Positions 1-9,295 are shown, counted from the first letter of the stretch. The stretch is DNA of 23,958 bases from Folioceros fuciformis (GCA_049999805.1 JBNGIO010006337.1:207242-231199); one strand, 5' to 3'. A program made the numbers and translations. Notes: generated by a model not told the origin, from the letters alone.

Positions 1-349
1 TTGTCACACTCTGCCATGGCCGTGCCCGCGGCAGCGTTGCTGCGCCTGCCGGCCTGCCAGGTCCTGGTCCTGGCCCTGGCCCTGGCGACGGAGATGGACG
101 CGCAGGAAGCCGGAGCCCCAGCACGGCGCGTTTGAGCCTGGCAGCTGCCGCTGTCTTGGAAAGAAGCAGATGCGGTGGCAGCTGCGCATTGTCGCATTCA
201 CTCATGCGCTGGATGCAGAGGAGGGAATGCTGGTTGTGGCAAGAGAGGAAGGAGGCGGACGCGGGAGGTAGGGGAAGAGGGGGAGGAGCAGTAGAAGTTG
301 GAGTAGGTGTAGGAGGAGGAAGAGGTTCGGTGTAGAGGTGCTCTTGCCA
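1..349 (+). other. Upstream / 5' leader region of the Aux/IAA gene
   Basis: No coding exon is supported here. The stretch about 235-330 is strongly purine-rich (G/A) on the + strand and leads into the first ATG at 350, which fits a GC-rich 5' leader. A short CCTGGC-type repeat sits near 60-85. Open frames in this part are short and of biased composition, so I do not call them. No auxin response element of the TGTCTC type was noticed, but the true promoter may lie mostly outside the window. Confidence 0.4.
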
Positions 350-2541
350 ATGCCTTCTGCTGTGTTCTCGTCCGAGTCCGGGCTGGAGAGCGACAGTGTG
401 CATAACACGTCCTGTGCTTCTTCTGCGCATCCGCATCATCCCCGGAGCTTGTTCTCGCTTTCCGCGCAGCAGCAGCGCTACAGCGCCTTGCAAGCGTCCA
501 TGTCGTCTGGGGACAGCTTCATTCAGGCGCGGAATCTGTCCCTCGGCCACGGGTTCATGGCTAGCCGGGTGTGGAGTCCCTTCCCCGGCATTGCGCAGGG
601 GCAGGGGGCGCACGACGTTTGCCCGCAGCCGGTGATGGTGGAGAAGGAGCTGGTGGCGGAGGAACACGACTCTAACAACGAGCACGGTGCCGGGGGCCTC
701 GCGGAGCACGACTACATGTCGGATGTGTCGTCCGCGCCGGCCGAGGAGAAGGAGAGGAGCGACTTTAAGGGGGACGACGCGTTGGATACCGACTCCAACC
801 TCAACATGCGGGAGACGGAGCTGAGGCTCGGCCCGCTCGGGCCGCCCCCGTCGGGGGAGGACGGCCGTTTGCCGCAGGCCGGGGCCAAGCGGGGGTTTTC
901 GGAGGCCATTGGTGGCTTGTCAGAATCCAAGCGCTCTCTGTCGGATCCGACGGAGGCTAAGCGCTCGTTTCCTGAAGCTACCAATGGAAGTGGGAATGGT
1001 AATGGGAATGGGAGTGGCGCCGGGGATGCTGGAGAGCTGCGGGCCCGAAACGGCCCTCCCGGGAGCACGGCTCTTGCTATGAAGTCGCCTTGTTTCTCTG
1101 ACCATGGCGGGCTCAAGGACTGCAGCGACGGCCGCCCTTGCTTCCCCTCGCTCTTCGGCGTCTACTCTGCGGCCAAGCTTGGCGTGGCCGGGCCCGTGCC
1201 CATGCCCGTGGATGCGGATGGCAAGCTAGGGAGCGGGAAGCATCCTTCGGGTTTCCGGGTCCCCAGCCTGCCTCCTCCATGGCAGGGTCTGGAGCAGTCA
1301 GCGGGCTCGTTCGGGCCTTTTCCGTCACAAAAGTCCCCTATAGAGGCGCCTCCTCCTGCCAAGTTCATCGGAGAAGGGGGTAGCATGTGCGGCCGTGACA
1401 TGAGCTTCTCTTGGGAGAACAACAGGGTGTCAAGAAGCAGCGCGGGCGACACTACTGCTACCTCCGGCCAGTGCAGCGCCTTCGCTTCCGAGGGTTCCTC
1501 GGTTGAGAGTGGAAGGAAGGGTGTTGCACCCCCTTCCGAGGTGGCTGCGTCTCCTGTCGGCAGGTGTGGTCGGCCGCGTGATATTCGTTTTCTTGGAGTG
1601 GGGTTTGTTGGGAATTGTAATGGAGCTGATCGTGGAGTGATTGGATTGGATGCAGATCGGCGCCTGTGGTAGGATGGCCGCCCGTCCGCGCTGTTAGGAA
1701 GAGCAGCGTGCCTAGTCCTCCGCCTCTGAAGGGTGGCGAGAACCTGTGTGCCTCGGCCTCACCGGGCAAGGCGACGCTGGCCTCTCCTTCGGTGCCCAGG
1801 CCTGTCCTGGAGGGTTTGCCCAAGGTGATGCGGCCTTCCGCGGACGCGGGGCCAAGGGCCAGCAGCAATCCTTCTCCTACGGCGGTGTCGTCCAACTATT
1901 GCTTCGTGAAGGTGTACATGGACGGGATTCCATTCGGGCGGAAGGTGGACCTGAGGATCCACAGCTGCTACGAGAAGTTGTCTGTGGTGCTGGAGGAGAT
2001 GTTCACTCGCTACGGTAGGGTTTGCGTGTCCGATGGTTGCGTTGTGGCCATGTGCGACCATGTGGGTGAGCTGGGGATCATGCTAATAACGCTTGTGGTT
2101 CCGTGCAGTGGAGCAAAGCGCCACAGGTGATGGCAAGCCACTGAAGCTCCTTCAGGGTTCGGAGTACGTGCTCACCTACGAAGACCAAGACGGAGATTTA
2201 ATGTTGGTTGGAGATGTGCCATGGACGTAAGTGAAGGGAAAGGCGTGTGTATGCTCAGTCACGCTGGATGGTGGAATGGTTTCCAATAGGAGTCTGATGG
2301 TGTTGTTTCCCGCTTGCTCTTGCGTTTCTGCAGCTTGTTCATTGGATCCGTGAAGCGCTTGCGCATCATGAAGCGGTCAGAAGCAGCCTGCATCCGTAAG
2401 TATTTTCAGTTGGCCGTCAAGGGTTGCGGTTGATGCTTTCCAAGAAGAAATGGGAGGTGATTTATGTGAGTGTGTGTTGGTGACGGCGGGTGTGCAGCTC
2501 CGAGGAATAGCCCGAAGCTGTGGAAAGGAGGAGCGACTTGA
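350..2541 (+). CDS. Aux/IAA auxin-response co-repressor, five exons, complete
   Basis: Exons are 350-1563, 1656-2014, 2109-2226, 2334-2395 and 2498-2541. All introns are GT-AG and phase is kept, giving 598 aa. Domain I carries an EAR-like repression motif, LRLGPL (residues 158-163), which recruits TOPLESS co-repressors. A KR motif follows near 180. Domain II is the TIR1/AFB degron VVGWPPVR (409-416), the site of auxin-dependent ubiquitination. The PB1 domain (about 485-580) has VKVYMDG with the basic-face Lys490 and the acidic OPCA stretch around YEDQDGDLM (548-556), so it can oligomerise with ARFs and Aux/IAAs. The protein is expected in the nucleus. Intron 1 falls just before domain II and exon 5 encodes a short tail, the classic Aux/IAA layout. 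ATG 350 is the first Met in the open frame. The long Ser/Gly-rich N-terminus is unlike the compact angiosperm proteins. No damage is seen. Confidence 0.95.
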
Positions 2542-2760
2542 TTGCGGTCTGTGAATCAAAGAAGCATATTGTGCCCCCTCTCTGAACAAGGGGGCTGGAG
2601 TGCCCTCTGCACGGTGCGAAGGCAGCAGAGCGCAGCAGGGCGGAGTAGAGGCTGAGGTAGCTTATCCTGGTGGTGGGGGGTAAAAAGTGGGATGGCTACC
2701 TACGCCATGCTCGATTCCAGCTCACCTTCTGTCACGTAGCGAGCGTAGAATAAATTTTTC
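2542..2760 (+). other. Probable 3' untranslated region of the Aux/IAA gene with poly(A) signal
   Basis: This follows the TGA stop at 2539-2541. A canonical AATAAA lies at 2749-2754, about 210 bases after the stop, in a locally T-rich stretch. That is a plausible polyadenylation signal. The cleavage site cannot be fixed from sequence alone. Confidence 0.5.
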
Positions 2761-2825
2761 CCGGGCCTTTGTGGGCCAGACAATGACGTACTCTTGTTAT
2801 GCCCTGTGCTCCTTCTCCTCACCTT

Positions 2826-2845
2826 CCTTACCTTACCTTACCTTA
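2826..2845. repeat. (CCTTA)4 microsatellite
   Basis: Four perfect CCTTA units within a wider CT-rich stretch, downstream of the Aux/IAA poly(A) signal. Confidence 0.85.
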
Positions 2846-3200
2846 CCTCCCTTCTGTATTATATACTATATAGTTAAAAGTTAAGGACTAGAGATGTTTG
2901 GAGCTCGTCATGAGCGGCACATCCGTAATCCATATGCTGAAATGAGTCACTTGGTCGAAGATGTTGGTGTGGCCTGCGCCTACGGCTACGCCTGCCTGCC
3001 TGCCACAAGGCGCGCAGCGGGGCCCGGGGCAGTGGGATTGCTATCACAGCACAGCTACCGAGTGTGTGTGGTCCCCAGAATGCAGAGCAGGGAAGCGTAG
3101 AGAGTGGGGCCCGCCGCTGCCCGCTGCCCGAAGCTCGTAATCCGTGCAGGGAGGGAGGGGGTGTGGAGTGGCGGGCGGGGCCCCGGGTGTAACATGTACA

Positions 3201-3225
3201 TAGAGTAGAGTAGAGTAGAGTAGAG
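3201..3225. repeat. (TAGAG)5 microsatellite
   Basis: Five perfect TAGAG units. Confidence 0.9.
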
Positions 3226-3486
3226 CATCGCATTCCCCCAAGCTCAGGCTGCCTGCTAATCGGGAGGCAAAGGTGATAGATTAGGTGCGGGGAAGCGTGA
3301 GAAGGTGGAGCACATGCGAAGCGAGCGAGACGTGAATCGGAGCGGCACATGGCATTTGTCGCGATGTTGGTCCATCCCTGTTCACACTGGAGCCGTGTGA
3401 GCCGAATTGGGTCGCTGCTGTGGACGTGGTGTGGGCCGAAGTCGGTCGCTGGTGTGGACGTGACTACGGTCAGTCACACGCAGGAG

Positions 3487-3523
3487 CCAGGCCCAGGCCC
3501 AGGCCCAGGCCACGGCCACGGCC
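3487..3523. repeat. GGCCCA / GGCCAC hexanucleotide repeats
   Basis: About four CAGGCC-type units pass directly into two CACGGC-type units. This looks like a hexamer array with unit divergence. Confidence 0.8.
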
Positions 3524-3615
3524 AAGACACGGCGATATTTTGAAGCTGGGGGCCTAGGACTGGTGTGGCTTGGCCTGGCCTGGTCACCTGGGAGGAATCG
3601 GATGCAATTAAGCTC

Positions 3616-3663
3616 ATCACATCACATCACATCACATCACGGCACAGCACAGCACAGCACAGC
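3616..3663. repeat. (ATCAC)5 followed by (GCACA)n
   Basis: Five perfect ATCAC units at 3616-3640 are followed by about four GCACA-type units. Two different pentamers adjoin, as if one slipped array was converted into the next. Confidence 0.85.
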
Positions 3664-3730
3664 CAGGCAGGGCCAGGCGGAACAGAAGAGAGCATCATCG
3701 CGGCAGGTAACTATCTACGACATACATGCC

Positions 3731-3758
3731 CTGCTGCTGCTGCTGCTGCTGCTGCTGC
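3731..3758. repeat. (CTG)9 trinucleotide repeat
   Basis: Nine CTG units. On the reverse strand this gives CAG runs, which create a spurious poly-Gln stretch in open frames. No gene is supported around it. Confidence 0.9.
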
Positions 3759-3910
3759 CACTGTTGCAGGCCCTTTGCTGCTGCTGCCGCCAGCGCAATA
3801 GGTATGTACGATGGCAGTGTGGTACACGCAAGTGTCCTTGCGCCGTGTAAAAGTTGGAGTAACAGTGGAGGGAGTGGTAGGTGAAGGTCACCTCGCGCCC
3901 ATGGACGTTT

Positions 3911-3940
3911 AGGAGGAAGGAAGGAAGGAAGGAAGGAGGG
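3911..3940. repeat. (GGAA)n / GGAGG purine tract
   Basis: Tetranucleotide AAGG units flanked by AGGAGG, giving an all-purine + strand over about 30 bases. Confidence 0.8.
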
Positions 3941-5337
3941 AGGCAAGGAGGAGAACAGAGCAGCAGCACCAGCAGGCGCCGGCTGGCAGAGGCTCCAGCG
4001 GAAATCAATGTGTGAAAAGTAGCAGCGTCTTTGCAGCGGGATATGTGGCCAGTGGTGCGGAGTGGCCAAAAGTGCAGTCCTGGCCGCATTCGCAGCGATA
4101 CAGTATGGCCATGGGCTGGGCATGGCAGGGAAGGGAGGCGAGGAGCAGCAGATGCCGCCGAATCCGATCCATTGGGAGGGCTTTGCGCTGTGGGAGCCAG
4201 ATGACGCCAGAGAAGGAAAGCAGCTCGGCAAATTAGGGCAGATGCTCGTGGGGAAAGACGGTGAGGAAGCCGGGAATAGCAGGTGCCTATCATTTAATTT
4301 CATGGCCGGGACGGGGCCAAGGGCTTGTGTTATTGAGAGTCATTGGGTTATGTTTGCCCAACTGCTCCACATAAAGGCAGAGGGTGGTGGCATTCAAGGC
4401 CACGTACAAGCTCTTCTGACATGCAATCCTCCGCACTGCCGCAACAGCTCAGCACAGCGGAAAGGTACTTCTGTCGCGAAGCTAGAATTGGAGGGAGGGG
4501 CCGCCTCTGCTCGCCTCCTCGCCTTCTGCGAGGAGCGTGGATGTTAGCGCCGCTCTGCTACTGCTCTCATTCTGCCCAATCCCGATCCCGATATCCCCGA
4601 TTCGCTTCCACACCACTCTCCTCCTTGACCGCCCACGACTGCCATCCTGAGGACGCACACGTCGCCACGCTGTTCGCTCTGTGCCAACCGATGAAAATGC
4701 CTATCTCCTGTCCTCAGTCCCCGGAGTCCCGTTCCCCCTTCCAAGGGAGCCGGCCTTGAGGAGTGTGCTCCGGTAGAAGCTACATATGTACCCCTCCTGC
4801 AGCATCACGCAAACGCCACGCCATGCCCCGCTCTGGCTCTAGCCCGGGCCCTGGCCCTGGCTGCTCAACAACAAACGCCGCTTTTGGAGGCGCGCGTCAT
4901 CGACTAACCTTCATTCCCCCTGCCTTGCTTGCCTTGGCCTGCCCTGACCTGACCATATGTCGTTCCCCATGTGGCATGTCCCCATGTACAATATTTCAGA
5001 AGCTGCTCGCGTGAATGTGTATATAGTGCGTGTTGTGCTTCGTGCCACCTTGAAGCTTGTTCTTCCTTGGTTTTCTAGGAGACAGCCCGACCGAAGGCAC
5101 CTGCGCCTCTGGATTCTTAAAGAAAGGGAAAGGGGAAGAATGTAGAAGAACGGAGGAAGCAAGCAACTTTCGGTTCAAGAGGAATTAAACGCAGGGAGAC
5201 GCATGATACATACATAGATTCTAACAAACGAGGCAGGTAACAGTCGAGAGAAAAATGGTGGCCCTGCGCTTGCGCTTGCCTGGAGCGGGGAGCAGTAGCC
5301 TGCAGCTCAGCAGGAATGGGGCCGATGGGCCGGAGGC

Positions 5338-5394
5338 CCGGGCCGGGGCCGGGGCCGGGGCCGGGGCCGGGGCCGCTGCCGCTGCCGCTGCCGG
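5338..5394. repeat. (GGGGCC)n run followed by (GCTGCC)n
   Basis: About five to six GGGGCC hexamers (5338-5374) run into GCTGCC hexamers (5375-5394). The G-tract spacing is compatible with a G-quadruplex on the + strand. No gene is supported around it. Confidence 0.85.
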
Positions 5395-6053
5395 GGCGAG
5401 CATGCCATGAAAAGATTCTGTGTCGGCTGCGCTCTATCGTGGAGACAGTGTGCGAGCCACATGCGTGGCGCTCGTCACAGTGATGCGCTGTGACATTCTT
5501 CCGGGAACCCCGTTGTCGTTTCCGGGCCCCAACGCTGACCAGGCTGCACCAATGTCACAAACACTATTGTATGGTTTGATACCATGCCCCTCTTTGTGAG
5601 ATGGGGAGCCATGGCCACCAACCCACGTCCCTCTCTCTCGCTCCATCCCCATTGCACACGGCAGCATAAAAGCAAACATGCCGAGCTCCCGTTCTGCATC
5701 TCCATCTGCCTCCTCAGCAATCTCATGTATGGCCGACCTTTGGCGGGGTCGTCATAACTGTTTTACGAGGGACGACGCCTCCACTCCTTCATTGGACCGA
5801 CAAACATCACTGTTACGTATGTAAGGGCGTTTGCAAAGCCATAGCCCTGCCCTCCATAGGACCAGATCCACTGCAGGGACCGGAACCGGGTCCGGCTCCG
5901 GGGCCCAACCACCTGGCTAGTACCTCTCCGCCTGCCCCTCACTCGGATAAGAGAGTGAAGCAAGCATTCCATACGGCCAGCTGCTGTTCCCAATACTCTC
6001 ACCTCACCCACTAAAGGGAAAAAGAGAAAAGGTCACAAGGAGAGAAAGCAAGA

Positions 6054-6112
6054 AAAGCAAAGCAAAGCAAAGCAAGAACCCCTGGTAACCCTATCCTACC
6101 CTACCCTACCAT
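6054..6112. repeat. (AAAGC)4 and adjacent CCTAC pentamer repeats
   Basis: AAAGC units at 6054-6076 are followed within about 20 bases by TATCC/TACCC-type pentamers at 6091-6110. They lie about 350 bp upstream of the MULE. Confidence 0.8.
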
Positions 6113-6465
6113 GCTCCAGTCTTCCATATCCTTAGACCTACTTGCATGCCCCTTTGACCCGATCCGAGCAATTGCAACAACCACAACGCAACGCAGCATG
6201 GGCCATAATCACGCGGCTCCGGCGGGACGTGAATCCCGACGCCACGGTCCCTCACGAAGAGCCATCTCAAATGCCTTCCCTCCCCCCGAGACACCGTGAT
6301 AATCAGAGCTCTGCATTCTGGTCCCCTATTGCCGTTTCTTGCCTCACCCTAGGGGAGCAGTGACACCCCTGTGATCACTGCACTGATGCTGCAGGCATCA
6401 TGACATGCTTCCCGTGCTTCGATGCCCTGCAGCAAGCGCAGTGCCGCGTGCAGCAGGCCAAGAGA

Positions 6466-6474
6466 TGGCCCATG
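6466..6474. repeat. Left target-site duplication of the MULE (TGGCCCATG)
   Basis: The 9-bp TGGCCCATG is repeated exactly at 9296-9304, immediately outside the two matching element ends. A 9-bp duplication is the hallmark of Mutator-superfamily insertion. Confidence 0.93.
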
Positions 6475-6697
6475 GCCAGGCGCTATTCATCACTACTACA
6501 AAGTAATTGAAGGCACGAAACCCGAAGCGACAGGTCGACATGCTCATGTCTTCGTTTGCATCATGCTAAGCGCAAAGTCACCGTATCCATAATCTGGGGT
6601 CTAATAACAGAGTGTCTGGCCGTAATGCATGCCGTTCCGGATCATTGTGATCTCACTGCAGCGTAACCGTAACTGTTTGTATTCTAGCTGTATACAT
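6475..6697 (+). repeat. Left terminal inverted repeat of the MULE
   Basis: Reads in the same order as the reverse complement of 9295-9036. Shared blocks include AAGTAATTGAAGGCACGAA near 6501, GCATCATGCTAAGCGCAAAG near 6560, GTAATGCATGCCGTTCCGGA near 6621 and ATCTCACTGCAGCGTAACC near 6650. Similarity fades after about 6697. It holds one degenerate copy of the sequence that forms a 13-bp array in the right repeat. Confidence 0.88.
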
Positions 6698-6885
6698 CTA
6701 CGGCGCGGAGAGGAGACACCGCAACTACCTTTCAAATGTTCTAAGCCACAAATGCAACGCATCCCGCGCATGTTGCTATTCCGAATTGCGTATGAAGCAA
6801 CGTGCACACCCAACCGGAGTGAACAATTGAGTGCTTCGATTGAGTGAACTTGGAACAATCGGGTGGTCTCTAGATTCCAAAGATC

Positions 6886-7962
6886 ATGATGGAAGTTGGG
6901 TGTAGAAATGCAGATGGTTCTTTATTCAGCCACAAACGTGCCCCTTCATTGTTAAGACTCCTTGCCCAAGACCTTTCTCAAAGAAAACCTTGGAATGGCA
7001 AGATGTTGTGCACACTGTCAAGAAGAAAGTTAGTCTCGTCAAAACTTGTTACATGCCATGAGAAGATATGTAGATTTCATCGTTGGGAAGGAGGCATCAA
7101 AATTCTTTGCAACGAAGTTGGTAAGGGTGAATGTGTGGACACGGTCAAGCATGAGGCAAAATGCAATCTCTCAACCACTCCTTGCCATTACATGAAATTC
7201 AGTTGTGCTTTTGGTTCCCGAAAATACAGTTTCACGGGAATCAAACATTTATGTTGATCTCACTAACAAACCAAAGACAAGTGCTAGCAGTAGGCGCTCT
7301 AAAGTGATGTGTGGGGAGAGTAAGAAGCATGGATGCCAATTTTTGGTGTTTCTCAGCCAACTTGAAATGTTCCCTGATGTAGCTGAATTACGATTACATG
7401 AAACACACCACATCGATTCCACAGGGCAATATTGTCATGGAGCGCTTACCATCAACTCAAGTCCAAATTGCATTCTAGCTTCTTACTTATCTATGGCCAA
7501 AAAGGAAGACATCAGCCTTTCACATCATGAGTCTGATGTTTTCTTACGAAAGCAAGGTGATCCACAAGCAGTGCTGCATAGGGATGATTTTCTCATTCCT
7601 AGTGACATTAGGAATTCACAAGCTGAACTTGATGCCAAGGTATGGCATACCAAGAATAGAAGACCATGCCACAGACGTCATGCTAGGCATCTAGAGTGAT
7701 TTTCAAATGTAGACTATGCTCCGTTGGGGTCACAACTCGATCATTTATATGGATGCCACATTTGGCACCAACAAATGGAAGTTCCAGCTCTTCACAATTT
7801 TGGAATTTGATGACCACTTCAATGCCATTCCTGTGGCTTGGGTTGTCACATGTAAGGCCACATCATATACTATTTCAGAGTGGTTGCATTGCTTGCATGA
7901 GAAGATGGTACAACATTAGTCTACATGGCAAAATCATTCATTATTGCTTGCTGGAATCATGA
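6886..7962 (+). pseudogene. MULE transposase (MuDR/FAR1-related), frameshifted and truncated
   Basis: Three reading frames each hold a piece. Frame 1 (6886-7257) has a Cys/His-rich N-terminal part. Frame 2 (about 7205-7699) has a zinc-finger-like stretch with the spacing C-x8-C (MCGESKKHGC) and later HETHHI, then DFLIPSDIRNS. Frame 3 (about 7716-7919) has the start of the RNase H-like catalytic domain, with IIYMDATFGTNKWKFQLF carrying the first catalytic Asp, then IPVAWVVTCKAT. These fit the order in plant MULE and FAR1-type transposases. The later catalytic Asp and Glu and the C-terminal zinc knuckle are not found. Two frame changes plus stops make it non-functional, unless introns account for some joins. 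No intact start is assignable. Confidence 0.8.
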
Positions 7963-8064
7963 ATGTGTGTACATATACCATTTTTGTGATTATATGGGTG
8001 GACAAAAGATGCTTCCACTTTAAGCCACATCTTTCGTTTTTTAAATATAGAATGTGGGGAAGTC

Positions 8065-8802
8065 TTATAAAAGCCAGCACGGTGCAATGCCTGCAGGGCA
8101 AAGTATGAAAGAAATAGTGGCAAGGGTGGTAGTTAGGAGGGACATTATCACTATAACCCCTACTATGGATAAGCAGGAGCAAATGACAAGAGCAGTAGAC
8201 AATGACAAAGGCTTGTTTGCTGGTTGTAAATTCATGTTTGCATGAGAAGATGCGGGTATGGCCGTGTCTAGGACACCTATGAACAAACCTTTAATGCTTG
8301 GTGTTCTTGGGCTGTAAGCACAACATGGTTTTTCTACGTGTGGTCTAGCTAGTGTGCTCCTTAGCTCTGAAATGGCTGGAAACAAGTCCTCCACATACAT
8401 TGCATCAGCTTGTAAAACAATAACGCTTGCAGGGTAGTGAGCAGTGGTTCTCTTAATGGAGAATAGGCAAAAGAAATGCCTTCTTTGCAACCTTCTGAGC
8501 AAAGTTGAGGCTTCTCCTCTCACTTCTTTCATACTAACCTCCTCCAAAGTCTACCTCATAAAATCCCTTCTGACTGCGAAAGCGGTTGCCCATGTCTTGG
8601 AACTTGAATCTGCAAGCAGTAATCGTAAACGATAATGCAGCTTGCCACTTACAACTTCGTTACATTTTTTGCACCAACCATTTGGGGAGATCGCTGGGAA
8701 ACAAGTAACACACCCTCGATACACATCTGAGCCTGCATCATAATCCTCAACAATAATGCGCAGTAATACATAATCAAGTTGCATAGGTTTATCTTCTTCC
8801 AA
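8065..8802 (-). pseudogene. RPA1-like zinc-ribbon/OB-fold ORF inside the MULE, one in-frame stop
   Basis: A single minus-strand frame runs from about 8802 to 8065, interrupted by one TAG at 8553-8551. The first part shows C-x2-C (CVTC) and C-x2-C (CKKC) pairs about 9 residues apart, then HYRLRLLLADSSSKTW, which resembles the beta-strand pattern of the RPA1 C-terminal DNA-binding domain (YxLxLxxADxTGxxW). Beyond the stop, the frame continues with FFCLFSIKR and DAMYVEDLFPAISEL, and so looks like the rest of an OB-fold. RPA1 binds single-stranded DNA. The ORF converges on the transposase fragment. It could be a captured host fragment or an accessory gene. No ATG start is clear; a Met lies at residue 7. 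The tail past about 8300 may not be coding. Assignment is by motif only. Confidence 0.5.
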
Positions 8803-8872
8803 CTAAGCAATCTCCAAGCGCATAACCAAGTTGCATAGATTTAGCTTCTTCCAACTAAGCGATCACCGCTTG
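8775..8872. repeat. 52-bp imperfect tandem duplication
   Basis: The block at 8775-8826 containing AAGTTGCATAG and CTTCTTCCAACTAAGC recurs at 8827-8872 with a few mismatches and a shorter end. It overlaps the beginning of the RPA-like minus-strand ORF. Confidence 0.85.
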
Positions 8873-9035
8873 GAGCTCAATCCTCACCGTGCGCTATGGA
8901 GCGTGAACTACGAAGCCTGCTTTCGGTGCGCACTGCTACGCTGTCCTCTCAAAACACAAGCAACCACGCAATGTAACTTGATACGCGTTGTGAGGTATAC
9001 GGCGTTGTCACGTAACTCGCGCAAGGTATTTGTGC

Positions 9036-9295
9036 TGTATACAAACAGCTGGAATACAAACAGTTATGGTTACGCTGCAGTGAGATTACAGTGGTCCGGA
9101 ACGGCATGCATTACGGCCAGGTACTCTCTGTTATTAAAGCTCAGATGATGGACACCACGGTGACTTTGCGCTTAGCATGATGCAACCTGACCATGCGACC
9201 TGACCATGCGACCTGACCATGAGACCTGACCATGACGACCTGGCGCTTCGGGATTCGTGCCTTCAATTACTTTGTAGTGACGAATAGCGCCTGGC
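9036..9295 (-). repeat. Right terminal inverted repeat of the MULE
   Basis: Inverted counterpart of 6475-6697, about 40 bp longer. Much of the excess is a 13-bp tandem array at 9185-9237. Outermost 14 bp match the left end perfectly. Confidence 0.88.
9185..9237. repeat. 13-bp tandem array (ACCTGACCATGCG)x4 in the right TIR
   Basis: Two perfect and two near-perfect units. The left TIR has only degenerate traces, so the array probably expanded, or was lost from the left, after the two arms diverged. Confidence 0.9.

Larger units (their letters stand above)
2761..6465. other. Intergenic spacer rich in short tandem repeats; no supported gene
   Basis: About 3.7 kb with no recognisable domain on either strand. 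The longest open frames (for example 4062-4547 + and 4303-3695 -) have composition explained by simple repeats such as CTG runs read as poly-Gln or poly-Leu, and no family signature. Dispersed simple repeats of period 3-6 are listed separately. I see no tRNA, rRNA or transposon ends here before the MULE target site at 6466. Confidence 0.6.
6475..9295. mobile_element. Mutator-like element (MULE), 2,821 bp, complete ends
   Basis: The element begins GCCAGGCGCTATTC and ends with the exact reverse complement of those 14 bases. The ends are bordered by identical 9-bp duplications (6466-6474 and 9296-9304). Imperfect long terminal inverted repeats cover about 6475-6697 and 9036-9295. The interior is AT-richer than the flanks. 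It carries a broken MULE transposase fragment on + (6886-7962) and an RPA-like ORF on - (8802-8065). With only the first part of the catalytic domain left, it is probably non-autonomous now. It lies between the Aux/IAA and AAE genes, ending about 720 bp upstream of the AAE start codon. Confidence 0.92.

Noticed and set aside
712-1116. 134-codon minus-strand frame inside Aux/IAA exon 1
   Set aside because: It is antisense to a well supported coding exon and mirrors its codon bias.
3695-4303. Minus-strand open frames of about 200 codons
   Set aside because: Their composition comes from CAG and GGAA-complement repeats (poly-Gln, Pro/Ser/Phe runs). Two overlapping frames are both open, and no domain is visible.
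4062-4547. 161-codon + frame in the spacer
   Set aside because: No recognisable motif, no intron-exon continuation and no homologous pattern. GC-rich DNA yields long chance frames.
4320-4960. Possible tRNA or other small RNA gene in the spacer
   Set aside because: I found no cloverleaf-compatible A and B box pair by eye on either strand.
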